Shown here: positions 45,201-55,274 of the stretch, piece after piece
Numbering within the stretch: position 1 is the first letter of the stretch
How the letters are laid out: every line of letters starts with the position of its first letter
Notes under the pieces: generated by a model
What the model saw: only the letters and a program-made list of their open reading frames with translations
Told to the model about the DNA's origin: nothing
Databases searched by the model: none
Assembly: GCA_028821195.1 (NCBI GenBank)
Contig: JAPPHB010000077.1
Coordinates: forward strand, 1-64,000
Direction of reading: 5' to 3'
Source: Gammaproteobacteria bacterium
Lineage (GTDB): Bacteria; Gemmatimonadota; Gemmatimonadetes; Longimicrobiales; Gaopeijiaceae
Length of the DNA: 64,000 bases
Translations under genes and position numbers: made by a program

Positions 45201-45530
45201 GAGCTGTTCGGGCGCATCGACGAGGTCGAGCAGGCATTCGCCGGCATCCGCCTGCGGCTCCAGGGGGACCAGCTGCGCGGCTCCCTCAACGAGCCCAGCG
45301 TGCCGTCGGTCGCAAACCGGGTGGGCAACGTCGTGGGAGGTCACTGGCAGACCCGCCAGAACCCGACCGCGACCCAGCGGCGCAACATCGAGATCGCCGA
45401 GGGAAACCTGGGCGCGGTCGAGCAGGACCTCGCTCGCATCATCGAGGGGGCGCTGGCCGAACTGGAGGAGGCGCTGGCCGCCGCGGGCGCTCCCTGGACG
45501 CCCGGGCGCTCGGTCGGTCCGTCGAACTGA
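42240..45530 (+). CDS. VPS10/sortilin-type BNR propeller secreted protein
   Basis: 1096 residues with a signal peptide (cleavage near ARAQ, about 28). Residues about 40-800 hold many BNR/Asp-box repeats (STDGGESW, STDQGESW, SEDRGDSW, SDDNGESW), making one or two large propellers of the sortilin/xyloglucanase type. The C-terminal part (about 830-1096) has a beta domain and a helical segment. Proteins like this are expanded in Gemmatimonadota and related phyla. They are often called glycosyl hydrolases, but no catalytic Asp is assured here; peptide or glycan binding is equally possible. Confidence 0.8.
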   Translation: MPAIARSVRRPLTALALLTCALPLPARAQASVADALSDLTLREIGPAVAGGRIADIEVNPVDPSVWYVAVGSGGVWKTTNAGVTWTPVFDNQPSYSIGDLALDPANPEVVWAGTGENVSGRHVAWGSGIYRSRDGGGSWEQMGLADSEHIGKILIHPDDGNTVLVAAEGPLWSAGGERGVYRTTDGGNSWQQVLALDEHTGVTDIEFAPGNPDVVYAAAFQRRRHVWGYMAGGPSSGIHKSTDGGESWREVTRGLPSGDMGKIGLAVTPADPDIVYATIEANDEERGFYRSTDQGESWEKRNSYISGGTGPHYYQEIEASPTDADLVIQMDVFYQITRDGGATFATLGDGRQKHSDNHALWFDPEDTRHMLAGTDAGLYETFDEGETWRHFPNMPISQFYKVAVSNREPFSEILGGAQDLGTLWGPSRTTTVEGVRNSDWYFPMGADGYGVQFDPSDPDILYLMTQVGNLYRVDRRSEEAIQIQPQPEVGDPPERWNWDSPILVSPHSTNRLYFASQRVWRSEDRGDSWNAISGDLTTDTNRYELPFMGRVWELDALHDNGAMSMYATITSISESPVREDALYVGTDDGLIHFSPDGGGNWNRTAELPGLPERSFINDVEASQHDAGTVFAVADAHKIGDFAPYIFRSDDNGESWSSISGDLEDGTIAWAIQQDHENADLLFLGAEWGLYFSPNGGENWHRLPGAPTISFRDLKLQRRDGDVVGATFGRGFYVLDDYSPLREIAGGALAAEDGAGVWPVRDAWWYIPSVPNQAPGRPTLGTDAYSAPNPPFGATLTYFLPEVPPTAEDRREEEERAMRGLGTDVPFPGYETLRAEAAESGPRALVRVSDASGDPVRWVEGPARAGLHRITWDLRRPAPNPINLTTPAFVPPWASAPAGPLAPPGEYSAQLVLVTADGVEEVGGAQSFQVKPVPHAPPGTDFVAVAAFQHRVSELQRRVGVAGSELGRQSERLGYMRAALLRTPAAGAELFGRIDEVEQAFAGIRLRLQGDQLRGSLNEPSVPSVANRVGNVVGGHWQTRQNPTATQRRNIEIAEGNLGAVEQDLARIIEGALAELEEALAAAGAPWTPGRSVGPSN

Positions 45531-45608
45531 CGGGTCCTCGAAGGCCGACAGGCTCCGAGCCCGGGATCCGACTCCCTTTTGCGGGTCCCAGCGGCGGACC
45601 CGTAGCAC

Positions 45609-45614
45609 TATAAT
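45609..45614 (+). promoter_or_regulatory. TATAAT box upstream of the catabolic operon
   Basis: A perfect TATAAT lies 51 bases upstream of the first gene of the operon. No good -35 is at the proper distance; a 7-bp GC hairpin (CGGGTCC/GGACCCG, about 45582-45602) sits there instead, which may be a terminator stem of the previous gene or an activator site. Weakly supported. Confidence 0.35.
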
Positions 45615-45664
45615 TGTGCGCCGATTCGAGAAGCCAACGCAGCCATCATCACGGAGAAACCCGC

Positions 45665-46465
45665 ATGACCGACCAGACCCTGGTCCACTACGACGTCAAG
45701 GACGGCGTCTGCATCCTGACCCTCGACGATCCCCCGGCGAACACCTACACCTACCAGATGATGCAGCAGCTGGACGCCTGCATACTGCGGGCGCGCATGG
45801 ACGAGGACGCGCACGTCATCGTGCTCACCGGCAAGGGCGAGAAGTTCTTCAGCGCCGGCGCGAGCATCGGGATGCTGAACGAGGTCACGCCGACCTTCAA
45901 GTACTTCTTCTGCCTGCACGCCAACGAGACCCTCAACCGTCTCGAGCACACCCCGAAGCTCACCATCGGCGCGCTCAACGGGCACACCGTGGGCGGCGGG
46001 CTCGAGATCGCGATGGCATGCGACCTGCGGGTCGCGCGCGCGGGCGGTTCCCGCATCGGGCTTCCCGAGATCAACCTGGGCGTGCTTCCCGGCACCGGCG
46101 GCACCCAGCGGCTCGCGCGGCTGGTCGGCAAGTCGCGCTCCATCGAGATGATGACCACGGGCCAGCTCTTCGGCTTCGCCGAGGCTCTCGACCACGGGAT
46201 CATCAATCGCGTGATCGAGGCCGAGTCGGGCGACGACTTCATGAACAAGGTCCTGGAATTCGCGGGGCAGTTCACCCCGCCGGCCAAGGCCTCCAAGGCG
46301 GTGGGCCTCATCAAGAGATCGGTCCAGACGGGTGCCGAGATCCCCTTCGAGACCGGCCTGGCCGTCGAGCGCGAACTCCAGCAGCAGCTCTTCCAGAGCG
46401 AGGATGCCACGGAAGGGATCGCCGCCTACGTCGAGAAGCGCCGTGCCGCCTTCCAGGGCAAGTAG
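45665..46465 (+). CDS. Enoyl-CoA hydratase/isomerase family protein
   Basis: 266 residues of the crotonase fold. Both catalytic glutamates are in place (GGGLEIAMACD and LPEINLGVLPGTGG), and the oxyanion hole is formed by SAGASI and VGGGLE. It hydrates 2-enoyl-CoA in beta-oxidation. The start at 45665 has a GGAGA upstream; the frame extends further without support. It heads an operon of CoA-ester enzymes; the dehydrogenase gene follows after a 4-base gap. Confidence 0.88.
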   Translation: MTDQTLVHYDVKDGVCILTLDDPPANTYTYQMMQQLDACILRARMDEDAHVIVLTGKGEKFFSAGASIGMLNEVTPTFKYFFCLHANETLNRLEHTPKLTIGALNGHTVGGGLEIAMACDLRVARAGGSRIGLPEINLGVLPGTGGTQRLARLVGKSRSIEMMTTGQLFGFAEALDHGIINRVIEAESGDDFMNKVLEFAGQFTPPAKASKAVGLIKRSVQTGAEIPFETGLAVERELQQQLFQSEDATEGIAAYVEKRRAAFQGK

Positions 46466-46469
46466 CGGG

Positions 46470-47927
46470 ATGAGCGACGTGCCCGCACGCGGTCTCTGGA
46501 TCGACAACGAGATGGTGCCCTCGGTATCGGGGGCCACCTTCGCGACCACCAATCCCGCGACCGGCGAGGTGCTCGCCGAGGTCGCGGAGGCGACCGCGGA
46601 GGATGTGGCGAGGGCGGTGGAGTCGGCGCATGCCGCGCTCGCGTCGAAGGCCTGGCGCCGCACCGACGCGCACAAGCGCTCGCGGCTGCTCTGGCGGCTG
46701 GCGGACCTGATCGAGCGCGACGCCCAGTTGATCGCGGAGACGGAGACCCGCGACAACGGCAAGCCCATCTTTGAATCGCGCTACGTCGACGTGCCCAGCG
46801 TGGTGGAGAACTTCCGCTACTTCGCCGGGCTGGCCGACAAGATCCAGGGCGAAACCATCCCCGTGAAGGGACCGTTCCTGAACTACACCCTGCGCGAACC
46901 CGTGGGCGTGGTGGGGTGCATCGTGCCGTGGAACTTCCCGCTCTCGCTCGCGACCTGGAAGGTTGCCCCGGCGCTGGCGTGCGGGAACGCGGTGGTGCTG
47001 AAGCCGGCCATGGAGACGCCGCTTACGGCGCTGATGCTGGGCGAACTGGCGGCGGAGGCGGGCTTTCCGCCAGGCATTCTGAACGTCGTCCCGGGGCGCG
47101 GCACGCGGGCCGGAGCGGCGATGGTGCGCCATCCCGGTGTGGACGCCATCGCCTTCACGGGCTCGACCGAGGTCGGCAGGACCATCATGCGGGAGGCGGC
47201 GGAGACGCTGAAGAAGGTCTCCCTCGAGTTGGGCGGCAAGTCGCCCAACATTGTTTTCGCGGACGCCGACCTGGGGAGCGCGGTGCGCGGCGCCAACACC
47301 GGCATCTTCTACGGGAAGGGCGAGGTGTGCGCGGCGGGCTCGCGCATCCTGGTGCAGGAGGCCGTCTACGAGGAGTTTCTGGACGGGCTGGCGGCGCGCG
47401 CGGACAAGATGACGGTCGGCGACCCGATGGGCCCGAAGACGCGCATGGGGGCGATCGTGAGCCGCAGGCAGCGGGACGTGGTGCTCGGATACATCGAGGC
47501 CGGCAAGGCCGACGGCGCCCGGCTGGTGACGGGGGGCGAGGCCGCCACCGTCAACGGCAAGGGCAACTTCGTGCAAGCGACCATCTTCGCGGACGTCACC
47601 CCCGAGATGCGCATCGCACAGGAGGAGATCTTCGGGCCGGTGGCGGCGGTGATTCCCTTCTCGGATACCGCCGACGCCATCGAGAAGGCCAACCAGACCA
47701 TCTACGGGCTGGCGGCCGGCATCTGGACCCGCGACGTGGGCCGGGCGCACCGCATCGCCCGGGAGATCCGCGCCGGCACCGTGTGGATCAACACCTACAA
47801 CCAGTACGACTCGGGGTCGCCTTTCGGCGGATACAAGCAGAGCGGCTTCGGTCGCGACCTCGGCTACCAGGCCGCGCTGGACAAGTACACCCAGGTGAAG
47901 AGCGTCTGGGTGGCGCTGGACGGATGA
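46470..47927 (+). CDS. NAD-dependent aldehyde dehydrogenase
   Basis: 485 residues, ALDH superfamily of the betaine-aldehyde/phenylacetaldehyde type: VPWNFPLSLATWK, general base Glu in LELGGKSPN, nucleophile Cys in GEVCAAGSRILVQE, and EEIFGPV. It yields an acid from an aldehyde, feeding the CoA-dependent steps of the operon. The start codon ATG 46470 comes 4 bases after the hydratase stop; upstream frame is shadow. Confidence 0.9.
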   Translation: MSDVPARGLWIDNEMVPSVSGATFATTNPATGEVLAEVAEATAEDVARAVESAHAALASKAWRRTDAHKRSRLLWRLADLIERDAQLIAETETRDNGKPIFESRYVDVPSVVENFRYFAGLADKIQGETIPVKGPFLNYTLREPVGVVGCIVPWNFPLSLATWKVAPALACGNAVVLKPAMETPLTALMLGELAAEAGFPPGILNVVPGRGTRAGAAMVRHPGVDAIAFTGSTEVGRTIMREAAETLKKVSLELGGKSPNIVFADADLGSAVRGANTGIFYGKGEVCAAGSRILVQEAVYEEFLDGLAARADKMTVGDPMGPKTRMGAIVSRRQRDVVLGYIEAGKADGARLVTGGEAATVNGKGNFVQATIFADVTPEMRIAQEEIFGPVAAVIPFSDTADAIEKANQTIYGLAAGIWTRDVGRAHRIAREIRAGTVWINTYNQYDSGSPFGGYKQSGFGRDLGYQAALDKYTQVKSVWVALDG

Positions 47928-47957
47928 GGGCGGCCGGACGATGAGGGTGCTGGACCA

Positions 47958-49154
<1,197 letters not shown>

Positions 49155-49161
49155 CCGGCCC

Positions 49162-50049
49162 GTGGACCGCCGGCTCGCCACGGCCAACCGGATCGACCGC
49201 GTCGCCGTCCTGGGCGCCGGGGTCATGGGCCACGGCATCGCCCAGGTGGCGGCCATGGCCGGGCACCGGGTCACCCTTCACGACCCCGACGCGGGGGCGG
49301 GCGACCGCGGCCTCGCGCGCATCCGGGCCAACCTCGACAAGGGCGTATCCCTCGGAAAGGTGAGCGAAGAGAGCCGGACAGCCGCCCTCGACGGAATCGC
49401 GCCCGCCCGGTCGCTGGAGGCCGCCTGCGCGGAGGCCGACCTGGTCGTGGAGGCCGCGCCCGAGCGCATGGAGCTCAAGCGGAGCCTCTTCCGCGAGGTG
49501 GAAGCCGCGGCCCCCCCTTCGGCGCTGCTCGCCACCAACACCTCCTCCCTCAGCATCGACGCGATCGCGGAGGTGCTGGCCGACCCGGGCCGCTTCCTGG
49601 GGCTGCACTTCTTCAACCCGGTGCACCTGATGGCGCTGGTGGAGGTCGTGCGCGGCAGCCGCACCGGCGACGCCACCCTGGATGCCGGCGTCGCATTCGC
49701 GCGCGGGCTGGACAAGGAGCCCATCGTGGTCCGCGACGCCCCCGGCTTCGCGTCCTCGCGGCTCGGGGTGGCCCTGGGGCTGGAAGCCATGCGCATGGTG
49801 GAGGAGGGCGTGGCCGATCCCGCCGCGATCGACAAGGCCATGGAGCTGGGTTACCGCCACCCCATGGGTCCGCTCCGGCTCACCGACCTGGTGGGGCTCG
49901 ACGTCCGGCTGGCCATCGCCGAGTATCTGCACGAGAAGCTGGGCGGCGAGCGCTACCGACCTCCCGCCATCTTGCGACGCATGGTGGAAGAGGGGAAGCT
50001 CGGGAGGAAGACAGGAGAAGGCTTCTACCGCTGGGAGGAGAAACGGTGA
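49162..50049 (+). CDS. 3-hydroxyacyl-CoA dehydrogenase
   Basis: 295 residues. Rossmann motif VAVLGAGVMGHGIAQ at the N-terminus, a catalytic His in LGLHFFNPVHLM and the helical C-terminal domain with YRHPMGPLRLTDLVGLD. The size equals short mono-functional enzymes (PaaH/Hbd). It oxidises 3-hydroxyacyl-CoA before thiolysis. The GTG start lies 8 bases after the thiolase stop and the stop overlaps the next gene. Confidence 0.92.
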   Translation: MDRRLATANRIDRVAVLGAGVMGHGIAQVAAMAGHRVTLHDPDAGAGDRGLARIRANLDKGVSLGKVSEESRTAALDGIAPARSLEAACAEADLVVEAAPERMELKRSLFREVEAAAPPSALLATNTSSLSIDAIAEVLADPGRFLGLHFFNPVHLMALVEVVRGSRTGDATLDAGVAFARGLDKEPIVVRDAPGFASSRLGVALGLEAMRMVEEGVADPAAIDKAMELGYRHPMGPLRLTDLVGLDVRLAIAEYLHEKLGGERYRPPAILRRMVEEGKLGRKTGEGFYRWEEKR

Positions 50050-50903
50050 CGGCCAGGGGGACCGGCAACAGCCGGACGGACGCTGACGGCAAACGCGGGC
50101 CGGTCACGGCCTCGGCGGGCGGACCGAGCTACGAGACCATCGTGGTCGAGCGCGACGGCTCCGTCGCCACCGTGCGCATCAACCGGCCCGACAAGCTGAA
50201 CGCCCTCAACGCGGTGGTGCGGCGCGAGATCGCGCAGGCGGTGAGCCGGCTCGCCGATGACGACGCGGTGCGGGTCGCCATCCTGTGCGGGACCGGCGAG
50301 AAAGCCTTCGCGGCGGGCGCCGACGTCTCCGAGTTCGCGGGGCGCACCGCCGGCGAGCAGCGGGAGGTTTACCGGCGCCGGCGCGTGTACGACGCCGTTG
50401 CCGCCTTCCCGAAGCCCCTCATCGCCGCCATCCACGGCTTCTGCCTGGGGGGCGGGGTCGAGTTGGCGCTCGCCTGCGACGTCCGCGTGGCCGACCCGAG
50501 CGCCCGCTTCGGCCAGTTCGAGATTCGCCTGGGGCTGATTCCGGGGGCTGGCGGCACCCAGCGACTGGCGCGGCTGGTGGGGCCGGGACAGGCCGCCCGC
50601 ATCGCCCTGAGCGGCGACGTGGTCGACGCCGCCGAGGCCCACCGCATCGGCCTGGTGGAGATCCTCGCCGGCGAGGGCGAGCACCTCGAGCGGGCCCGGA
50701 AACTGGCGGGACGCATGGCGCGCTGGAGCCCGTTCGCGCTCGGGCTGGCCAAGGAGTCGCTCCGGGCCGCAGCCGAGACCGCTTTGGCCGAGGGACTGGC
50801 GCTCGAAAAGGAGCTCTTCCTCGCCGCCTTCGCGAGCCACGACGGCCGCGAGGGCGTGCGTGCCTTCGTGGAGAAGCGCCGCCCGGAGTTCCGCGGACGA
50901 TGA
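50046..50903 (+). CDS. Enoyl-CoA hydratase
   Basis: 285 residues, crotonase family with both catalytic Glu residues (GGGVELALACD and FGQFEIRLGLIPGAGG). The N-terminus carries an extra 30 polar residues before VRINRPDKLNALN. It is the second hydratase of the operon and closer to the PaaF/EchA type. GTG start overlapping the dehydrogenase stop (4 bases), and the stop overlaps the DUF3311 gene start (ATGA). Confidence 0.9.
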   Translation: MTARGTGNSRTDADGKRGPVTASAGGPSYETIVVERDGSVATVRINRPDKLNALNAVVRREIAQAVSRLADDDAVRVAILCGTGEKAFAAGADVSEFAGRTAGEQREVYRRRRVYDAVAAFPKPLIAAIHGFCLGGGVELALACDVRVADPSARFGQFEIRLGLIPGAGGTQRLARLVGPGQAARIALSGDVVDAAEAHRIGLVEILAGEGEHLERARKLAGRMARWSPFALGLAKESLRAAAETALAEGLALEKELFLAAFASHDGREGVRAFVEKRRPEFRGR

Positions 50904-51175
50904 ACCGGGTGAGGCTGGTGCGCGCCGCGACCACGATCTACTTCGTGCTCTTCCTGTTCTTCGTCACATGGCCGGGCTTCGTCCCCTTCAACCGTCCTCT
51001 GCCGCTGGTGCTGGGCCTCCCATTCAACATGGCCGCGATCGGGCTCTGGGTGGGGTTCGGGGCGGTGGTGCTCTTCGTGCTGGACCGCTCGGAGGAACGG
51101 AACCGCTCTGGCGGGCCGACGGGGGACGCACGAGGCCGGCCGGGACGGGACTCGCGGGCCGGAGGTGCCGGGTAG
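50900..51175 (+). CDS. DUF3311 small membrane protein
   Basis: 91 residues with two membrane helices: IYFVLFLFFVTWPGFVPFN followed by the family's FNRPLPLVLGLPFNM motif, then a second helix. The C-terminal tail is Arg/Gly-rich. DUF3311 proteins are encoded directly upstream of SSS symporters and are thought to be accessory subunits; here the symporter begins on the next base after the stop. Confidence 0.85.
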   Translation: MNRVRLVRAATTIYFVLFLFFVTWPGFVPFNRPLPLVLGLPFNMAAIGLWVGFGAVVLFVLDRSEERNRSGGPTGDARGRPGRDSRAGGAG

Positions 51176-52672
51176 ATGGAGCGCTGGCAGTTGATCGCGG
51201 GCCTGATCCTGGTCTACCTGGCGGTGACGCTCGGCATCGGGCTGATGGCGGGCCGGCGCGCCTCCCGGAGCGTGACCGGCTATGTGGCCGGAGACCGGCG
51301 CTTCGGCCTGCTCGTCATGTATTTCGTCACCGGGGCGACCGTGTTCTCCGCCTTCGCATTCCTGGGCGGGCCGGGCTGGGCCTACTCCCGTGGCGCCGCG
51401 GCCTTCTACATCCTCTCCTACGGCGCCCTCGGAATCGCGCCCTGGTACTTCATCGGGCCGCGCGCGGCCGCACTCGGACGGCGCTTCGGCTACGTCACCC
51501 AGGCGCAGTTGCTGGTCGGACGCTTCCCTTCGCGCTTCCTGTCCGCGCTGATGGCGGCGCTCTCGGTGGCGGCATTCGTGCCCTACGTCACGCTGCAGAT
51601 GCAGGGGGCGGGGATCGTCATCGAGGCCGTCACCGACGGCCATGTGCCGCTGGCCGTGGGAGCGGCGATCGCCTACGGCATCGTGGCCCTCTACGTCCTG
51701 ACCAGCGGGGTGGCCGCGGTGGGATGGACCAACACCTTCCAGGGCATCTTCATGGTCGCGATCGCCTGGTCGCTCGGCATCTACCTGCCCTTCCGGCTGT
51801 ACGGGGGGGTGGGAGAGATGTTCGAACGCATCCTGGCCGAGCGTCCGGAGATGCTCTCCGTTCCGGGCCTGACCGCCGCGGGCGATCCCTGGAGCTGGGG
51901 CGGCTATTCGACCGCCATCCTGGTGAGCGCGATCGGGCTCATGATGTGGCCCCACCTCTTCATGAAGGCCTTCACCGCGCGCGACGACCGCACGCTCCGC
52001 CGTACCGTGGTGCTCTTCCCCACCTTCCAGCTCTTCCTGATCCCGGTGTTCCTGATCGGCTTCGCCGGCGTGCTGCTGCCGGAGTCTCCCCCCAACGCCG
52101 ACTTCATCCTCCCCTTCCTCATCCTGCGCTCCGAGCTGCCGGTGCTGGTCGTGGGCCTCTTCTGCGCGGGCGCCCTCTCGGCGTCCATGTCGACCGGAGA
52201 CGCGCTCCTGCACGCCGCGGCATCCGTGACGGTGGAGGACGGCATCGGTCCCTTCCGCCGGCTAAGCGATGCCGGCCAGCGCCGTCTGATGCAGGTGCTG
52301 GTCCTGGTGGTGGGGGTGGTCGCGTACTGGTTCGCGCTGGACGAAGATTCCTCGCTGGTCGTGCTGCTGCTGACCGCCTACGGCATCATATGTCAGTTCG
52401 CGCCTCCCATTTGCGCGGCGCTCTTCTGGCGACGCGCCACCACCCCGGGCATCGTGGCCGGTCTGGTCGCGGGCTCGGCGACCGCGGTCTTCTTCTTCAC
52501 CACGGGGTATCTGGGGATGGAACTGCGTCCCCTTGACCTGCACGAGGGCATACTGGGGCTCATGGTCCACATCCCGGTGCTGGTGGGGGTGAGCCTCGCC
52601 ACCCGGCCGCAGGACCGGGACCACACCGAAGCCTTCCTCAACCCGCGAGGCTCGTCGGGAACCCATGACTGA
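51176..52672 (+). CDS. Sodium:solute symporter family transporter
   Basis: 498 residues, about 13 helices, SSS family: GYVAGDRRFGLLVMYF near the N-terminus, then FSAFAFLGGPGWAYS, and MSTGDALLHAAASV in the sodium site helix. It is distinct from the symporter at 16982-18409. Being last in the beta-oxidation operon and paired with DUF3311, it is the probable importer of the organic acid the operon degrades. The stop overlaps the chorismate mutase start by 8 bases. Confidence 0.9.
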   Translation: MERWQLIAGLILVYLAVTLGIGLMAGRRASRSVTGYVAGDRRFGLLVMYFVTGATVFSAFAFLGGPGWAYSRGAAAFYILSYGALGIAPWYFIGPRAAALGRRFGYVTQAQLLVGRFPSRFLSALMAALSVAAFVPYVTLQMQGAGIVIEAVTDGHVPLAVGAAIAYGIVALYVLTSGVAAVGWTNTFQGIFMVAIAWSLGIYLPFRLYGGVGEMFERILAERPEMLSVPGLTAAGDPWSWGGYSTAILVSAIGLMMWPHLFMKAFTARDDRTLRRTVVLFPTFQLFLIPVFLIGFAGVLLPESPPNADFILPFLILRSELPVLVVGLFCAGALSASMSTGDALLHAAASVTVEDGIGPFRRLSDAGQRRLMQVLVLVVGVVAYWFALDEDSSLVVLLLTAYGIICQFAPPICAALFWRRATTPGIVAGLVAGSATAVFFFTTGYLGMELRPLDLHEGILGLMVHIPVLVGVSLATRPQDRDHTEAFLNPRGSSGTHD

Positions 52673-53006
52673 CCCCAAGGGAGCGACGACAGGCCAGCCG
52701 GAGGAGCGGCTGGCTCGCATGCGGGAAGTGATGAGCGAGGTGACCGACCGGCTCATCGAGCTGATGGGGGAACGCCGCAAACTGGCCATCGAGATTGGGC
52801 GGGTGAAGAAGGAATTGGGCCTTCCGGTCCTCGACCCGGCGCGCGAAGCGCGGATGGTGCGTCAGGCCGCCGTGCGGGCGCGCGAACTGGGCGTGGACCC
52901 GGAGATGGCGCGCGACATCATCTGGCGCATCATCGCCTCGGCGCGCGAGGCTCAGGGAGGACGCCGGCCCGGATGGCCGGACCCACCCTCCAATCGGGCG
53001 CGCTAG
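52665..53006 (+). CDS. Chorismate mutase, AroQ type
   Basis: 113 residues forming three helices of the AroQ class: the first helix ends [34 protein letters not shown], with the conserved Arg, Lys and Glu positions of the active site, and a second helix bearing [13 protein letters not shown]. Converts chorismate to prephenate for Phe/Tyr synthesis. It follows the symporter gene with an overlap and ends convergent with rpmA (4-base overlap). Confidence 0.85.
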   Translation: MTDPKGATTGQPEERLARMREVMSEVTDRLIELMGERRKLAIEIGRVKKELGLPVLDPAREARMVRQAAVRARELGVDPEMARDIIWRIIASAREAQGGRRPGWPDPPSNRAR

Positions 53007-53254
53007 TTCGGGCTTACCGAGACGAACTGGCGGTTTCGGCGCCGCTCGAACTTCACCACGCCGTCGACCAGGGCGAACAGGGTGTCGTCGCCTCCCCTCC
53101 CGACGTTCCTCCCGGGATGGAAGCGGGTGCCGCGCTGGCGCACGAGGATGCTGCCCGCGGTCACGGGCTGTCCGCCGTAGCGCTTGACGCCCAGGAACTT
53201 CGGCTTCGAGTCGCGTCCGTTTCGGCTTGAGCCGACGCCTTTCTTGTGTGCCAT
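53003..53254 (-). CDS. rpmA: 50S ribosomal protein L27
   Basis: 83 residues with the exact L27 start [16 protein letters not shown], then [20 protein letters not shown] and [17 protein letters not shown]27 contacts the peptidyl-transferase centre through its N-terminus. There is no cleavable N-terminal extension of the firmicute type. It lies 26 bases downstream of rplU in the usual pair. Confidence 0.97.
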   Translation of the reverse strand: MAHKKGVGSSRNGRDSKPKFLGVKRYGGQPVTAGSILVRQRGTRFHPGRNVGRGGDDTLFALVDGVVKFERRRNRQFVSVSPN

Positions 53255-53280
53255 CTCGGGTTCCTTCCCGGCTCGGACTG

Positions 53281-53595
53281 CTACGTGACGATCTCGTCGA
53301 TGCGCACTTCGGTGAACTTCTGGCGATGACCCTGCTTCTTGCGGTATCCCTTCCGGCGCTTGCGCTTGAAGATGATAAGCTTCCGGTCCTTGCCGTGCGC
53401 CAGCACCTCGGCCCGCACCGCAGCGCCTTCGACCGTGGGCGTACCGACCTCCGGTTCGCCATCTCCTCCACCCGTCATCAGCACGCGATCGAAGGTGACC
53501 GTCGAGCCCTCCTCGGCAGCAAGCGCCGGGATCCGCAGCCGGAGACCCGGCTCGGCCCTGAACTGCTTTCCGCCGCTCTCGAACACCGCGTACAT
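53281..53595 (-). CDS. rplU: 50S ribosomal protein L21
   Basis: 104 residues: [17 protein letters not shown] opening and the end [19 protein letters not shown] typical of L21, which binds 23S rRNA. An internal glycine-rich loop (GGGDGEPE) is slightly longer than usual. The ATG at 53595 gives the standard length; an upstream in-frame start would add an atypical extension. It is co-transcribed with rpmA. Confidence 0.97.
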   Translation of the reverse strand: MYAVFESGGKQFRAEPGLRLRIPALAAEEGSTVTFDRVLMTGGGDGEPEVGTPTVEGAAVRAEVLAHGKDRKLIIFKRKRRKGYRKKQGHRQKFTEVRIDEIVT

Positions 53596-53635
53596 GCCCG
53601 CCTCGTCGTGTAGATGGAGATCCCGGAACCGGGGA

Positions 53636-53691
53636 CTGCGGCACAAGGCTCCGCAGCCCGAAAAAGCTACAGAGTCGCCCGGTCAGGTCAA
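53636..53691 (-). promoter_or_regulatory. rplU promoter and leader hairpin
   Basis: On the minus strand TTGACC (53691-53686) and TAGCTT (53669-53664) are 16 bases apart. The leader then folds into CTGCGG/CCGCAG at 53636-53656, about 40 bases before rplU. Autoregulatory L21 leaders are known in several phyla; this one is a candidate by position only. Confidence 0.5.
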
Positions 53692-53708
53692 GGGCACCCG
53701 GCACGCGC

Positions 53709-55223
53709 CTAGACCGTCGCGTACTTCCCGGTCACATCCACCTGGGCCCGGCCCGAGAGCAGGCGGAACTCGTCTTCGCCCAGCAGAGGATCGTCGCGCA
53801 GGCTGATCTCCAGGCCGGTGGCGCTCGACACCCGGTTGCGAAAGTCCGGCTCCGAGTCGAGCACGTGCAGCGCCACCTCGGGGTGGATGCGCACCATGAG
53901 ACTGCGCTCGCTCTTCGCCGCGGCAGCGCGCTTGAGGCTGCGCTCCACCCGGCGCATCACGGTGTCGGGCGCGAAGACGCGGCCCAGCCCTCCGCAATGG
54001 GTGCACGCGTCCGTGATCGAGGTGAAGATCGACGGCCGCACGCGCTGGCGGGTCATCTCGATCAGCCCGAGCTCGGAGACGGCGAACGCGCGGGTGCGGG
54101 CACGGTCGCGCCCCAGGTGGGTGCGGAGTTCGTGCAACACCTTGTCGCGGTCCTTCTGCGTGTCCATGTCGATGAAGTCCACGACCACGATTCCACCGAC
54201 GTCGCGCAGCCGGAGCTGGCGGGCGATCTCGCGCGCCGCCTCCAGGTTGGTCTTCAGGATGAGCGAGGCGGGATCGTTCTTCTTCCTGCCGGCGAAGCGC
54301 CCGGTGTTCACATCGATCGACACCAGCGCCTCGGTCGGCTCGATCACCAGATGGCCGCCGGATTTGAGCCCCACCTTGCGCCGGAACGAGCGGTGGATCT
54401 CCTCCTCGATGCCGTGAACGTCGAAGAGCGGCTCCTCTCCCCGGTACAGCTTCAGCCGGTCCAGCAGATCGGGAGCCACGCCCTGCACGTAACCCTCGAT
54501 CTCGCGAAAGATGACGGGCGAATCCACCGTCAGCGAGTCGAACTTGTCGCTGAACAGATCCCGGATGACGCCGCTGATCAGACGCGCTTCGCGGCGCACG
54601 ACCCCGGGCTCGGCAGCGGCCTTCGCCGTCCGCTGGATCTCCAGCCAGCTCCCCCGGAGGGTCTCGAACTCGCGCGCGAACCGCTTCTCGGTCGCCTCCT
54701 CCCCCACCGTGCGCACGATCACCCCGCCGGAATCGGCCGGGACGACCCTGCGGGCAAGGGCACGCAGCCGCGACCGCTGCCTGCGGTCCTCGATCTTCCG
54801 GCTCACGCCGACGCGCGACGAGAACGGCATGTAGACGAGGAAGCGGCCCGCCAGCGACACCTGGCCGGTCAGGCGCGGTCCCTTGGTGCCGATGGGCTCC
54901 TTGGTGACCTGCACGGTGACCCGGTCGCCCTTGTTGAGCAGTTTCTGGATCGGCGTGTTCTGGCCGTCGCGGCCGTTCTCCGACGGTTCACCGTCCTGGT
55001 GAACCACATCCGAGACGTGCAGAAAGCCCGCCTTCTCGACGCCGATGTCGACGAAGGCCGCCTGAATGCCGGGAAGCACCGCCTCTACGCGTCCCAGGAA
55101 CACGTCGCCCACCAACCGTCCCTGGTCCGGGCGGTCCAGCATCAATTCTACGAGTCGTTTGTCTTCCAGTAGCGCCACCCGCGTCTCGCGCGAGGACGCG
55201 CTGATGATGATCTGTCTCCTCAA
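53709..55223 (-). CDS. rng: Ribonuclease G/E family endoribonuclease
   Basis: 504 residues: S1 domain ([22 protein letters not shown] ... GFLHVSD), RNase H-like and DNase I-like parts with the catalytic Asp residues ([12 protein letters not shown] and VVDFIDM), and the zinc-link Cys pair CTHCGG that joins subunits. The size and lack of a long scaffold tail fit RNase G rather than RNase E. It processes rRNA and mRNA 5' ends. It lies directly upstream of rplU-rpmA in the common cluster. Confidence 0.93.
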   Translation of the reverse strand: MRRQIIISASSRETRVALLEDKRLVELMLDRPDQGRLVGDVFLGRVEAVLPGIQAAFVDIGVEKAGFLHVSDVVHQDGEPSENGRDGQNTPIQKLLNKGDRVTVQVTKEPIGTKGPRLTGQVSLAGRFLVYMPFSSRVGVSRKIEDRRQRSRLRALARRVVPADSGGVIVRTVGEEATEKRFAREFETLRGSWLEIQRTAKAAAEPGVVRREARLISGVIRDLFSDKFDSLTVDSPVIFREIEGYVQGVAPDLLDRLKLYRGEEPLFDVHGIEEEIHRSFRRKVGLKSGGHLVIEPTEALVSIDVNTGRFAGRKKNDPASLILKTNLEAAREIARQLRLRDVGGIVVVDFIDMDTQKDRDKVLHELRTHLGRDRARTRAFAVSELGLIEMTRQRVRPSIFTSITDACTHCGGLGRVFAPDTVMRRVERSLKRAAAAKSERSLMVRIHPEVALHVLDSEPDFRNRVSSATGLEISLRDDPLLGEDEFRLLSGRAQVDVTGKYATV

Positions 55224-55274
55224 ATCCCTGGTTTCTCCGCGAGTCGCGGGGCCCGGGACCGCCCGAGGGCCTCC

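Noticed and set aside
53003-53704. 233-codon frame that would fuse rpmA to upstream sequence
   Set aside because: The part before the canonical L27 start is the out-of-frame reading of rplU; the MAHKKG start at 53254 is standard.
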